Assembly: GCF_905332535.1 (NCBI RefSeq)
Contig: NZ_CAJOCF010000006.1
Location: forward strand, 1 to 64,000
Direction: 5' to 3'
DNA: 64,000 bases
Source of the DNA: Latilactobacillus fragifolii
GTDB taxonomy: Bacteria; Bacillota; Bacilli; Lactobacillales; Lactobacillaceae
Made by a program: the position numbers and the translations under genes. Positions 57,553 to 64,000 of this stretch are shown piece after piece. Within the stretch, counting starts at the first letter, position 1. Each line of letters begins with the position of its first letter. The notes beneath the pieces were generated by a model. It saw nothing but the letters and a program-made list of their open reading frames with translations, made no database searches and was not told the DNA's origin.

Positions 57553-58602
57553 ATGCAAAAATATCGACGTTGGTTATTAATAATAATGACGACAGTGTGT
57601 TTGACCCTGATATTAGGTAGTGGCGCCGTTCAAGCTACTAAGAAAAAAACCACCACTATTCCAGCTGAAAACAAGGCAACTTTTATGATCATGCCAGAAT
57701 TGCCAACTGATAATCTTAGCAGTGCTAAAGCGGGTTACTTTAATCTACATTTAAAAAAGCACCAAAAAAAAACAGTGCGGATTAAGGTTTACAACCCAAC
57801 GAATCAGGCGATTAATATTTATGGTCAAGTGAAAGATGCAACCACTAATGATGATGCAACGATTGATTATCTGGGTACCCAAAAAATTGATACTCAGTTA
57901 TTAAAACACCCAGGTAGCGAATTAGTATCAGTTCCTAAAAAAACGGTACTTCCTGTCGGGGCAACCAAGTGGATCACAATTAAAATCAACAATCAAAGTA
58001 ATTTTAGGGGTATTAAGGCGACGGCTATTAATCTGAGTGCTACGCAATTTAATCAAAGTTCAGCAGTTAAAAATGCTTACAGATACGCGATTGGGTTGAT
58101 ACTCAATGGGCAATCACTGCCATCGAAAGACTATCAATATTTACAATCACCACGGATTAAAACACGGTTTGTCGCAAATAGGAAAGCTGCAATTAGTATT
58201 CGCCTTAATAATCCAGATCCGATGTACCTTCAAAAAGCGAAAATGCAAGTGACATTAAAAAATCAAAAATGGCATTTTATTAAGTATGAACGCACCTTAA
58301 AAAATGGTAAAATCGCGCCGAATTCAAGTTTCTATTTAAATCTGTTATTGGGTGGTAAAAGGCTCGTACCAGGAACGTATAAAATGAAGTTGCATATTGC
58401 AAGTAAGCAGTATACAAAAAACATTAATAAGTATGTCGTGATTACTAAATCGCAAGCCAGATACATTAATCGGTATAATGTGGCTTACCAACTATACCGT
58501 AACTGGATTTTGGGCAGTGGATTGGTCGTCATTTTAATTGGTAGTTGGATTGGTTTCAAGGTTTTAAGACGAAAGAGGGATTCAAATGCAAAAAATGATT
58601 AA
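57553..58602 (+). CDS. WxL-interacting protein (DUF916 + DUF3324), copy 2
   Basis: 349 residues with the same layout as the preceding gene: signal peptide ending at GAVQA, FMIMPELPTDNLSSAKAGYF (DUF916), then DUF3324 and a C-terminal helix (WILGSGLVVILIGSWIGFKV). It is clearly diverged from copy 1, so it may have a different WxL partner. ATG lies 4 nt after the previous stop and has only a weak ribosome-binding site, so coupling is likely. It overlaps the next small gene. Confidence 0.86.
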   Translation: MQKYRRWLLIIMTTVCLTLILGSGAVQATKKKTTTIPAENKATFMIMPELPTDNLSSAKAGYFNLHLKKHQKKTVRIKVYNPTNQAINIYGQVKDATTNDDATIDYLGTQKIDTQLLKHPGSELVSVPKKTVLPVGATKWITIKINNQSNFRGIKATAINLSATQFNQSSAVKNAYRYAIGLILNGQSLPSKDYQYLQSPRIKTRFVANRKAAISIRLNNPDPMYLQKAKMQVTLKNQKWHFIKYERTLKNGKIAPNSSFYLNLLLGGKRLVPGTYKMKLHIASKQYTKNINKYVVITKSQARYINRYNVAYQLYRNWILGSGLVVILIGSWIGFKVLRRKRDSNAKND

Positions 58603-58738
58603 TAAGTTAGGCTATAAAAAAGCCAAATGGAGCATGATTGCGCTGGTCTTGGTATTAACAATCATGCTAGTTGGTAGTATTACAATGGCGGCGATTAGCT
58701 ACCATAACTATAATGTATACACCACAATTACCATGTAA
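58586..58738 (+). CDS. Small single-span membrane protein
   Basis: 50 residues: a basic N terminus (MQKMINKLGYKKAKWS), one strong helix (MIALVLVLTIMLVGSITMAA) and a short polar tail. ATG follows AGAGGGA and overlaps the end of the DUF916 gene by 17 nt. It stands where csc clusters usually have the LPXTG protein CscD, but no sorting signal is present. I do not recognise it. Confidence 0.6.
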   Translation: MQKMINKLGYKKAKWSMIALVLVLTIMLVGSITMAAISYHNYNVYTTITM

Positions 58739-58780
58739 GTTCAAACGACTTACAACGAATTAAAACAATTTAGGTTATAG

Positions 58781-58815
58781 TCATATTTATCGTTTACACA
58801 TAGCGATAAATATGA
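58781..58815. promoter_or_regulatory. 12-bp perfect inverted repeat over the WxL promoter
   Basis: TCATATTTATCG (58781-58792) and CGATAAATATGA (58804-58815) with an 11-nt centre. It covers the -35 (58793-58798) and abuts the -10, so a bound protein would block transcription. It looks like an operator for a dimeric regulator. Confidence 0.7.
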
Positions 58816-58821
58816 TATAAT
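58793..58821 (+). promoter_or_regulatory. Promoter of the small WxL protein gene
   Basis: TTTACA (58793-58798) and perfect TATAAT (58816-58821), 17-nt spacer. The gene therefore is probably transcribed independently of the upstream operon. Confidence 0.8.
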
Positions 58822-58865
58822 AAAAAAGCACTTTATGTGTAAAAATTAATAGGGAGGAATTTCTC

Positions 58866-59786
58866 GTGAAATTCACAAAATTGACAAGCTCAGTATTAGC
58901 TGGCGCAACATTACTTTCAATCTTAGCATCAACAGCATCATTTGCTGCAACATCAACAGCCGGATCACAAGGTGTAACTGATGACAATGGTGGCACACCA
59001 TTACCAATGTACGATAAAACAGTTGCTGGGATTTCATTTGGCGATAATACTAACAATGGTAATACCGGTTACTTACGTCTTCAAATGGTACCTCACACAT
59101 TAGACTTTGGTAATCATACATTATTTGATGGTTCAAAACCTGATTTTACAGCTGATGGGTTAAACCTTGCTAAAGCTGATAATAACCGTAACCCTAACTA
59201 CGAAAGTAACGGTACTAACCAAACAGCTATTTTAAATACAGAAGATGCTAAATTAAGTGACGTTAAAGGTAAAGCATGGGCAACAGTTGTTGACAAACAA
59301 ATCACCCGTACAGGTACTGGTTATGATGCAAATACAACACCTGCGTCAGGTTCATGGGTACTCTCAGTTAAGTCTGTAGATGCTTTAACACCAGTTGATG
59401 ATAAAGGTAACCCAATGGCAGCTGATGCAATTACAGGTGCAAAACTTAGCTTCGCAGATACACAATATGGTAGAACACAAGAAATTTTTGGTTTAACCGG
59501 TGAAACACAAGATCAAACATGGGCTAAAGATTCAACAGCAACAGGCGTTAAAGCTGATGATAAAGATGTTGCTAAAGATGCAATTGTAAGTAACTTCAGT
59601 ACACCATTAGCTGCTAACGGTGCTGACATCACAGTTGCTTCAGCAGCCGATGGCGAAGGTCAAGGTGCTAACGTCTTTGGTTGGAGCAGAGAAAACATCA
59701 AATTAACAATGCCTAAAGATGCAACTGTTAAGAATGCTATCTACAAAGCTAACTTAACATGGACATTGAGTTCAACAGTTGCATAA
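58866..59786 (+). CDS. WxL-domain surface protein (CscB-like)
   Basis: 306 residues: signal peptide (KLTSSVLAGATLLSILASTASFA), an Asn/Gly/Asp-rich region, and a C-terminal WxL domain ending in TWTLSSTVA with an upstream VFGWSRENIKL. This is the usual small WxL protein of csc clusters. GTG start after GGGAGGAATT (58852-58861), exactly complementary over 10 nt to the loops of the RNA at 19199-19458. Codon choice is highly biased to abundant lactobacillus codons, suggesting strong expression. Confidence 0.9.
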   Translation: MKFTKLTSSVLAGATLLSILASTASFAATSTAGSQGVTDDNGGTPLPMYDKTVAGISFGDNTNNGNTGYLRLQMVPHTLDFGNHTLFDGSKPDFTADGLNLAKADNNRNPNYESNGTNQTAILNTEDAKLSDVKGKAWATVVDKQITRTGTGYDANTTPASGSWVLSVKSVDALTPVDDKGNPMAADAITGAKLSFADTQYGRTQEIFGLTGETQDQTWAKDSTATGVKADDKDVAKDAIVSNFSTPLAANGADITVASAADGEGQGANVFGWSRENIKLTMPKDATVKNAIYKANLTWTLSSTVA

Positions 59787-59792
59787 AAAAAC

Positions 59793-59830
59793 TTTAATCC
59801 AATCTGAATCAGATTAGATTAAAGCTTTTA
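59793..59830 (+). terminator. Terminator after the small WxL gene (1)
   Basis: CTTTAATC/GATTAAAG with inner AATCT/AGATT and a short T run. Confidence 0.7.
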
Positions 59831-59845
59831 ACAAAGGATTTTAAT

Positions 59846-59895
59846 AAAAGTGGTCGGTAGTTTGCCTTCGGAAGTAAAGCTACCGGGCACTTTTA
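59846..59895. terminator. Second hairpin, terminator-like
   Basis: AAAAGTG with CACTTTT, enclosing CGGTAG/CTACCG. Symmetric and followed by T/A on both sides. Confidence 0.6.
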
Positions 59896-59963
59896 CTACA
59901 TAAGCAAGTTTAACACAGGCCGTTGTTTTTTCAAAAGAGGGCATTCACAGGGGGATAAGATAC

Positions 59964-60362
59964 ATGCAACAAACGAGTGGAGTCGCATTAATGAGTCAAT
60001 GGTATTTAGAAGGAATGTATATCATTCAACAATTGAATGATATCTGCCGGAAACATGATCTGACTTATGATCAATATCTCGTTTTGGAACAAATCGTTGA
60101 AGAAAAACGAAATACACCAAAACAAATTGCGGATACTTTCAAAACTTCGGCACCCGCTTCTTCGCGCAAAATTAATATATTGCAACGGAAACGATTCATC
60201 GAAAAAATTCATAATATCGATGGCGACCAACGGACTGTCGAACTTGATTTAACGGCATCTGGCCGCCAACATTATGAAGCTGCGAAAAAAGAATTAGCAG
60301 TTAAAAATAGTCAATTCAAGGCTGCGGATATCAAACAATTAGCGGCCATTAAAGAAAAATAA
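59964..60362 (+). CDS. MarR-family-like transcriptional regulator
   Basis: 132 residues with a winged-helix layout: an N-terminal dimerisation helix, then TYDQYLVLEQIVEEKRNTPKQI, recognition-helix region TSAPASSRKINILQRKRFIEK, and wing QRTVELDLTASGR. This matches MarR proteins, although it is a little short. It is a candidate regulator of the adjacent surface genes or of the downstream antiporter, but no operator is proven. ATG follows CAGGGGG. Confidence 0.7.
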   Translation: MQQTSGVALMSQWYLEGMYIIQQLNDICRKHDLTYDQYLVLEQIVEEKRNTPKQIADTFKTSAPASSRKINILQRKRFIEKIHNIDGDQRTVELDLTASGRQHYEAAKKELAVKNSQFKAADIKQLAAIKEK

Positions 60363-60381
60363 AAAATATCGATAAGAACCA

Positions 60382-60422
60382 GAAGGGCAGCAGCTATGAT
60401 TCAGCATAGCTGCTGCCCTTCT
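60382..60422 (+). terminator. Terminator of the MarR-like gene
   Basis: GAAGGGCAGCAGCTATG with its complement CATAGCTGCTGCCCTTC, 17-bp stem and 5-nt loop. Confidence 0.85.
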
Positions 60423-60430
60423 TGATGGTT

Positions 60431-60491
60431 AATGGGTACGCGCTCGTAATGCGGGGAGCAAAGTCCCTGTTCGAATGCTCGGTGGGCATAA
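60431..60491 (+). other. tRNA 3'-half-like remnant
   Basis: The stretch GCGCTCGTAATGCGG, then TCCCTGTTCGAATGC and GGTGGGCA, is close to the anticodon arm, T loop and acceptor end of a tRNA. The T-stem sides do not pair and a 5' half is missing. It may be a decayed tRNA or leader fragment. Confidence 0.3.
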
Positions 60492-60604
60492 TTGGTTTAC
60501 CGTTCGGCTAATGGTGGTTGGTAATAAGACTCATTCTATGATAAAATAAAGATACAAATTAAGAATTCGGTTGAAGCATTGTGCGTTCAAGATTTCCTTC
60601 TTTA

Positions 60605-60640
60605 GGGTGGTAGAAGGGAATTTTGGCGCGCTTTTTTTAT
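60605..60640 (+). other. T-box-antiterminator-like remnant before the antiporter
   Basis: AGGGTGGTA matches the start of the T-box core AGGGTGGNACCGCG, but the CCGCG is not in place; GGCGCGC and a T run occur 17 nt later. The leader is too short for a whole T-box. Confidence 0.2.
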
Positions 60641-60657
60641 GGAAAGGAAATGAATCA

Positions 60658-61821
60658 ATGGCAACTTTAGCAATTATTTTAATAAGTACTTTATTGGCCG
60701 GCCACCTTAGCAAACGGATTCAAATGCCGGCGGTGATTGGGCAACTCTTGGTGGGGATTATTCTCGGCCCTGCATTATTCGGGGTCTTACATGAAAATAC
60801 TTTGATCCACACGTTTTCCGAAATTGGGGTCGTCTTATTGATGTTCATCGCAGGCTTGGAGAGTAACTTGACCTTATTGAAAAAATATTTTAAACCAAGC
60901 TTAGTAGTCGCCGTCTTGGGGGTGATTGTACCAGTGGTCAGCATGTATGGCATGAGTTTGGCCTTTGGTATTAATCAACTCGAGAGCTTATTCATCGGGG
61001 TGATTTTTGCGGCCACTTCAGTATCGATTTCAGTCGAAGTTTTGCGTGAATTAAACGTGCTAGAGAGTAAAGAAGGGACGATTATACTAGGGGCTGCGGT
61101 GGTCGACGACTTATTGGCGGTAATCATCTTGAGTATTTTGACCAGTCTTTTCGGGGCGCAATTGGCTACGGCTAGTGCAACCCATATGCGTTTAGGCTTA
61201 AGTTTATTGCTTCAAGCGTTATTCATGGTCGTGGTCTACTTTAGTGTTAAATGGCTTGTGCCATTTGTTATGCATCTGAGTCGTCGTTTGTTAGTGCCGT
61301 ATGCCAGTACGATTACGTCGTTAATCATTTGTTTTGGTTTTGTCTGGTTCGCTGAGGCCGTCGAATTGAGTGCAGTCGTTGGTGCGTTTTTCGCAGGGAT
61401 TGCGATTTCCCAAACCCCATACAAAGAAGAAATCAATCGCCATATTGAACCGATTGGTTATAGCGTATTTATTCCGGTCTTCTTTGTCAGCATTGGTTTA
61501 TCAATGAACTTAGCAAGCTTGAACAACCATCTCCTATTCATTGCGATGTTAACCGTATTAGCGGTTTTCTCGAAGTTAATTGGGAGTGGGCTCGGTGCGC
61601 GGTGGATGCACAATTCACCTCAAGGCGCTTATACGATTGGTGCGGCGATGGTTTCGCGTGGTGAGATGGCATTGATTATCGCGCAGATTGGGTATAATGC
61701 TAAATTGTTGAGTGCAGTTTATTATTCGGAGATTATTTTCGTTATTATCATCACCACTATTTTGGCACCGCTGATTCTCAAAGATGCAGTGAAACGCCAA
61801 TTAGCTACTAAAATCGATTAA
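60658..61821 (+). CDS. Cation:proton antiporter, CPA2 family
   Basis: 387 residues with about 12 membrane helices (MATLAIILISTLLAGHL, LLVGIILGPALFGVLH, ...). The pattern AAVVDDLLAVIILSIL carries the tandem Asp of the NapA/KefB-type ion path. No C-terminal TrkA domain is fused. ATG 60658 follows GGAAAGGAAA; the open frame runs further upstream but is not the start. It probably exchanges Na+ or K+ for H+. Single gene. Confidence 0.88.
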   Translation: MATLAIILISTLLAGHLSKRIQMPAVIGQLLVGIILGPALFGVLHENTLIHTFSEIGVVLLMFIAGLESNLTLLKKYFKPSLVVAVLGVIVPVVSMYGMSLAFGINQLESLFIGVIFAATSVSISVEVLRELNVLESKEGTIILGAAVVDDLLAVIILSILTSLFGAQLATASATHMRLGLSLLLQALFMVVVYFSVKWLVPFVMHLSRRLLVPYASTITSLIICFGFVWFAEAVELSAVVGAFFAGIAISQTPYKEEINRHIEPIGYSVFIPVFFVSIGLSMNLASLNNHLLFIAMLTVLAVFSKLIGSGLGARWMHNSPQGAYTIGAAMVSRGEMALIIAQIGYNAKLLSAVYYSEIIFVIIITTILAPLILKDAVKRQLATKID

Positions 61822-61831
61822 GCGCAACCGT

Positions 61832-62027
61832 CAGCAATCACGTATCTGGCGATGCTGGACAACACAACGAAGAATTAATCAGCGAGCTCTATCAAGGGAT
61901 GACTGAAGATGTTCAAGAAGGTCGCTACTTCGCTGTGAACCATTGTAAGATCAAGCAATCGGCAAGCGGATCAATTTTGCATAAACATTCACTAATTATT
62001 CTGATAAGTAAACATTTGATTTTATGA
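61832..62027 (+). pseudogene. Possible gene fragment after the antiporter
   Basis: About 65 codons are open without a start: ...GDAGQHNEELISELYQGMTE... and EDVQEGRYFAVNHCKIKQS..., ending at TGA 62025-62027. The regular composition suggests former coding sequence. No ribosome-binding site and no recognised family. Confidence 0.3.
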
Positions 62028-62044
62028 AGCGTTTTCGTTATAAT
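62016..62044 (+). promoter_or_regulatory. Promoter of the small gene at 62083
   Basis: TTGATT (62016-62021) and TATAAT (62039-62044), 17-nt spacer, 39 nt upstream of the start. Confidence 0.7.
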
Positions 62045-62082
62045 AAGACTATAGTTAAATCAATTAACGAGGTGGAGTGGAT

Positions 62083-62292
62083 ATGGCGATTCAAGTAGGT
62101 GATTTAGTTCGTGGCCAGTCAAATGATATTATGTCTGCGACTTATATTGGTAAGGTCATTGAGAGATGTGAGGAATCTGTGCATATCTTAATCTTGAACT
62201 ATGCACCAACTGATCGGTATACGGTCCACGAGTTGATGCAACGAATTCTAGTGGATTCGCATCAACTGCGCACAATTTCGTTAACGAAATAA
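62083..62292 (+). CDS. Small conserved hypothetical protein
   Basis: 69 residues (MAIQVGDLVRGQSNDIMSAT ...), no membrane segment, beta-rich at the N terminus. ATG 62083 follows GAGGTGGAGTGG; an in-frame GTG two codons earlier is possible. It has a clear promoter and terminator, so it is probably real. Function unknown; the VGDLVRG start is reminiscent of small SH3-like or DUF2187-type proteins, but the match is not convincing. Confidence 0.6.
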   Translation: MAIQVGDLVRGQSNDIMSATYIGKVIERCEESVHILILNYAPTDRYTVHELMQRILVDSHQLRTISLTK

Positions 62293-62326
62293 CTGCCCAT
62301 TAATCATAGATTTCTCCCTAATGAAG

Positions 62327-62361
62327 AACGATCTTTCTTTCAAGGAAAGGTCGTTTTTTTA
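62327..62361 (+). terminator. Terminator after the small gene
   Basis: AACGATCTTTC (62327-62337) pairs with GGAAAGGTCGTT (62344-62355) with one bulge or mismatch, followed by a T run. Confidence 0.8.
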
Positions 62362-62385
62362 TGAGCCCAAGCGTTCTGTTTGCAA

Positions 62386-62399
62386 AGGTAGCGCTTGCA
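62386..62399 (+). promoter_or_regulatory. CcpA-site (cre)-like sequence over a -35
   Basis: AGGTAGCGCTTGCA contains AGCGCTTGCA, 9 of 10 matches to the 3' part of the ideal cre. It overlaps the -35 TTGCAT (62395-62400), a position that would give glucose repression of the acetyltransferase gene. Confidence 0.45.
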
Positions 62400-62423
62400 T
62401 TTGATTGCGAACTCACTTATAGT
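62395..62423 (+). promoter_or_regulatory. Promoter of the GNAT gene
   Basis: TTGCAT (62395-62400) and TATAGT (62418-62423), 17-nt spacer, about 30 nt before the start codon. Confidence 0.65.
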
Positions 62424-62454
62424 GAAAGATGAGCGCTGGTAGGAGGAATGTGTA

Positions 62455-63633
62455 GTGGTTGAAAAAAGAAAGTTAACTGAAACAGATGAAGCAGCATTTT
62501 ATGCATTAGCCCAATATGCGTTTAACAAACCAGATAGTGCTAAACGCCAGGAATTTTTCAAGCAATTATACACACATAGTGCCGGGGTGGGGATTTTTGA
62601 CGACGGCCGCTTGGTAAGCGGCTTATTGGCAATGCCCTTTGACGTCTTACTCAATGGGCAAACTTTTAAAATGAGTGGGATTGGTTATGTTGCCAGTTAC
62701 CCTGAGTTCGCGGGCCAAGGTGGGGTTACGGCATTGATGCAACGCGCATTTGAACAGATGCGCGCAGAAGGTGTAACACTTTCATATCTTGCGCCATTTT
62801 CATATGGCTTCTACCGCCGGTTTGGCTATGAACAAGCTTTTGATCAGACGCACTTTGAAATTCGAACGGCTGACTTGCCACGTTTACAATTTCCGCAGAG
62901 GGTAGGGCGTGTAGTGCGGATGACGTTGGCCGAAGCGGTGCCGTTGATTGATTCGTTCTTCAATCAGCATCCGTACAATCAAGTCGGCGGCATACAGCGG
63001 AGTGCTTGGTGGTGGCAATACACTGTTATGAAGCATCGTAACTGGGAAGTAGCGCTTTATCGAGACGACACAGAATGTGTGGCGGGATATATGATCTATA
63101 TACGCCAACCAGATACGTTTGTGATTCAAGAATTGATGACGTCGACCGTTGCGAGCCAAGAGCAGCTAATACGTTTCATTCTTAAGCATCAGTCAGCTTA
63201 TACGACAATTCAGTATGCGAGTGCACTCACAGAGCCATTAGCTGATCTATTACCTGATCCTAGAATTGTGAAGACGACAACCGTCCCGTATATGATGGCG
63301 CGGATTGTATCACTAGCTGATTTTTTCGCGCGTTATGCCTATCAAGTGACGGAGCTGCCTGCAGTAACGATTGCAGTTCAAGATGATTTTTTACCTGAGA
63401 ATGCCGGTTTGTGGCAGTTGAGTATCCATGCAGGACAAGCCACTGTAATCAAGTTGGCGACGGGGACTGCGGACATTGCCGTGACAATCCAAAATCTAAC
63501 TAAGGCGATGTTGGGGTATCGTTCACTTGAGCGTCAAGCGCATTATGGTCGTGTGCAGGGGGCACAGCCGCAAATCGCACAACTTAGTGCGGCATTTAGC
63601 CAGACGAAACCTATGTTATGGGATTATTTCTAA
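62455..63633 (+). CDS. GNAT acetyltransferase, Eis-like
   Basis: 392 residues in the three-part layout of Eis enzymes: an N-terminal GNAT domain with the acetyl-CoA region GYVASYPEFAGQGGVTALMQ, a second GNAT-like domain, and a C-terminal sterol-carrier (SCP2-like) domain. Eis enzymes acetylate amines on several positions of aminoglycosides or protein lysines; the natural substrate here is unknown. GTG start after TAGGAGGA. Confidence 0.85.
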   Translation: MVEKRKLTETDEAAFYALAQYAFNKPDSAKRQEFFKQLYTHSAGVGIFDDGRLVSGLLAMPFDVLLNGQTFKMSGIGYVASYPEFAGQGGVTALMQRAFEQMRAEGVTLSYLAPFSYGFYRRFGYEQAFDQTHFEIRTADLPRLQFPQRVGRVVRMTLAEAVPLIDSFFNQHPYNQVGGIQRSAWWWQYTVMKHRNWEVALYRDDTECVAGYMIYIRQPDTFVIQELMTSTVASQEQLIRFILKHQSAYTTIQYASALTEPLADLLPDPRIVKTTTVPYMMARIVSLADFFARYAYQVTELPAVTIAVQDDFLPENAGLWQLSIHAGQATVIKLATGTADIAVTIQNLTKAMLGYRSLERQAHYGRVQGAQPQIAQLSAAFSQTKPMLWDYF

Positions 63634-63643
63634 TTGAGTATCA

Positions 63644-63687
63644 AAAAAGCCAACTATCCAGATGTTACCTGAATGGTTGGCTTTTTG
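63644..63687. terminator. Bidirectional terminator
   Basis: AAAAAGCCAAC (63644-63654) with GTTGGCTTTTT (63676-63686). It lies between convergent genes, the minus-strand stop being at 63690. Confidence 0.85.
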
Positions 63688-63689
63688 AA

Positions 63690-64000
63690 TTAAGCGGGTT
63701 GGACAATCTGTACATTGGCCGTTAATACGCCGGCAGCGGGGATATCGCAATTTGGCATGGCTACGTCTAATTGCTGCGCATTAGAAGCAGCGAAGGTCCC
63801 AGTATCATTGACAACGCGGTACCATACTTCGCCAGTACTTAATGTAATTTTGATTTGGGCACCACGCGGGATAACGCCCAAATGCGCCGCGACCCCAGCA
63901 TACATGCCACCAGGCATACTTGTTGCCCCAAGCACTGCCGGATCATAAAAGGTTAATTTGAACGTTCCTTTGTCAATTAAGGTTGGTTCAACCGGTGCTG
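63690..64000 (-). CDS. Secreted wall-associated protein, double-psi barrel (3D-like) domain (5' part beyond the window)
   Basis: The 3' 103 codons on the minus strand, open to the window edge. They encode TFYDPAVLGATSMPGGMYAG ... VVNDTGTFAASNAQQLDVAMP ..., a double-psi-barrel fold with DTG and LDVAMP as in the 3D/RlpA-like domains of lactobacillus extracellular proteins. The N-terminal part, which in relatives carries a signal peptide and LysM repeats, is not in the window. Confidence 0.7.
   Translation of the reverse strand, partial: APVEPTLIDKGTFKLTFYDPAVLGATSMPGGMYAGVAAHLGVIPRGAQIKITLSTGEVWYRVVNDTGTFAASNAQQLDVAMPNCDIPAAGVLTANVQIVQPA

Noticed and set aside
1-64000. CRISPR array or cas genes
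   Set aside because: No regularly spaced direct repeats and no Cas-like protein were seen in the window.

Overview
The window is a stretch of a low-GC Gram-positive (Lactobacillales) chromosome. Gene order, codon use and individual proteins (ClpC, RpoB, FBPase class III, WxL/DUF916 surface clusters, EcfA-EcfA-EcfT next to rplQ-truA-rplM-rpsI) fit the Lactobacillus group. My best guess is Latilactobacillus (L. sakei/L. curvatus), from memory of that group and not from a search.

Layout. 1-1079: the end of an rRNA operon (5S) followed by ten tRNA genes (Val, Lys, Leu, Thr, Gly, Leu, Arg, Pro, Gly, Pro) and a terminator. 1140-4213: the ctsR-clpC stress operon with a CtsR operator. 4209-6128: convergent fbp. 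6243-7289: a 5'-truncated sulfatase-fold phosphoglycerol-transferase pseudogene. 7305-14903: rpoB-rpoC behind a leader hairpin. 14903-15610: a prepilin peptidase on the minus strand. 15673-19100: rpsL-rpsG-fusA. 19199-19551: an intergenic region with an unusual tRNA-like RNA. 19560-20111: a nicotinamidase-like gene. 20242-34638: the S10-spc-alpha ribosomal superoperon, including secY, adk, infA and rpoA. 34838-39902: ecfA1-ecfA2-ecfT, an orphan serine recombinase, truA, rplM-rpsI. 39985-50306: accessory housekeeping genes (lipid kinase, DUF697 protein, DJ-1/PfpI protein, nitroreductase, an ABC exporter, a lipase-like hydrolase with a nucleoid-associated protein). 50409-59895: a cell-surface region with decayed ecf DNA, a secreted Ig-like protein and a WxL/DUF916 (csc-type) cluster. 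59964-64000: MarR-like regulator, CPA2 antiporter, small protein, Eis-like acetyltransferase, and the 3' part of a secreted wall protein.

Functionally, the core is the transcription-translation machinery (RNA polymerase, most ribosomal proteins, EF-G, IF-1, SecY, Adk), with protein quality control at one end. The surface cluster would display WxL proteins on peptidoglycan, using DUF916/DUF3324 proteins as membrane-anchored partners.

The most unusual signal is at 19199-19458. A near-canonical tRNA fold (acceptor stem, D arm, T arm) carries about 94 nt inserted in its anticodon arm. The insert and two upstream hairpins each present the same loop sequence, AATTCCTCCC, which is complementary to Shine-Dalgarno regions. 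One perfect 10-nt complement is the ribosome-binding site of the WxL gene at 58866. Other points worth a second look are a 12-bp perfect inverted repeat over that WxL gene's promoter, paired palindromes with a 17-residue reading frame upstream of the WxL operon, a chimeric ecfA/ecfT remnant at 50414-50557, and a small gene that seems to start at ATA.
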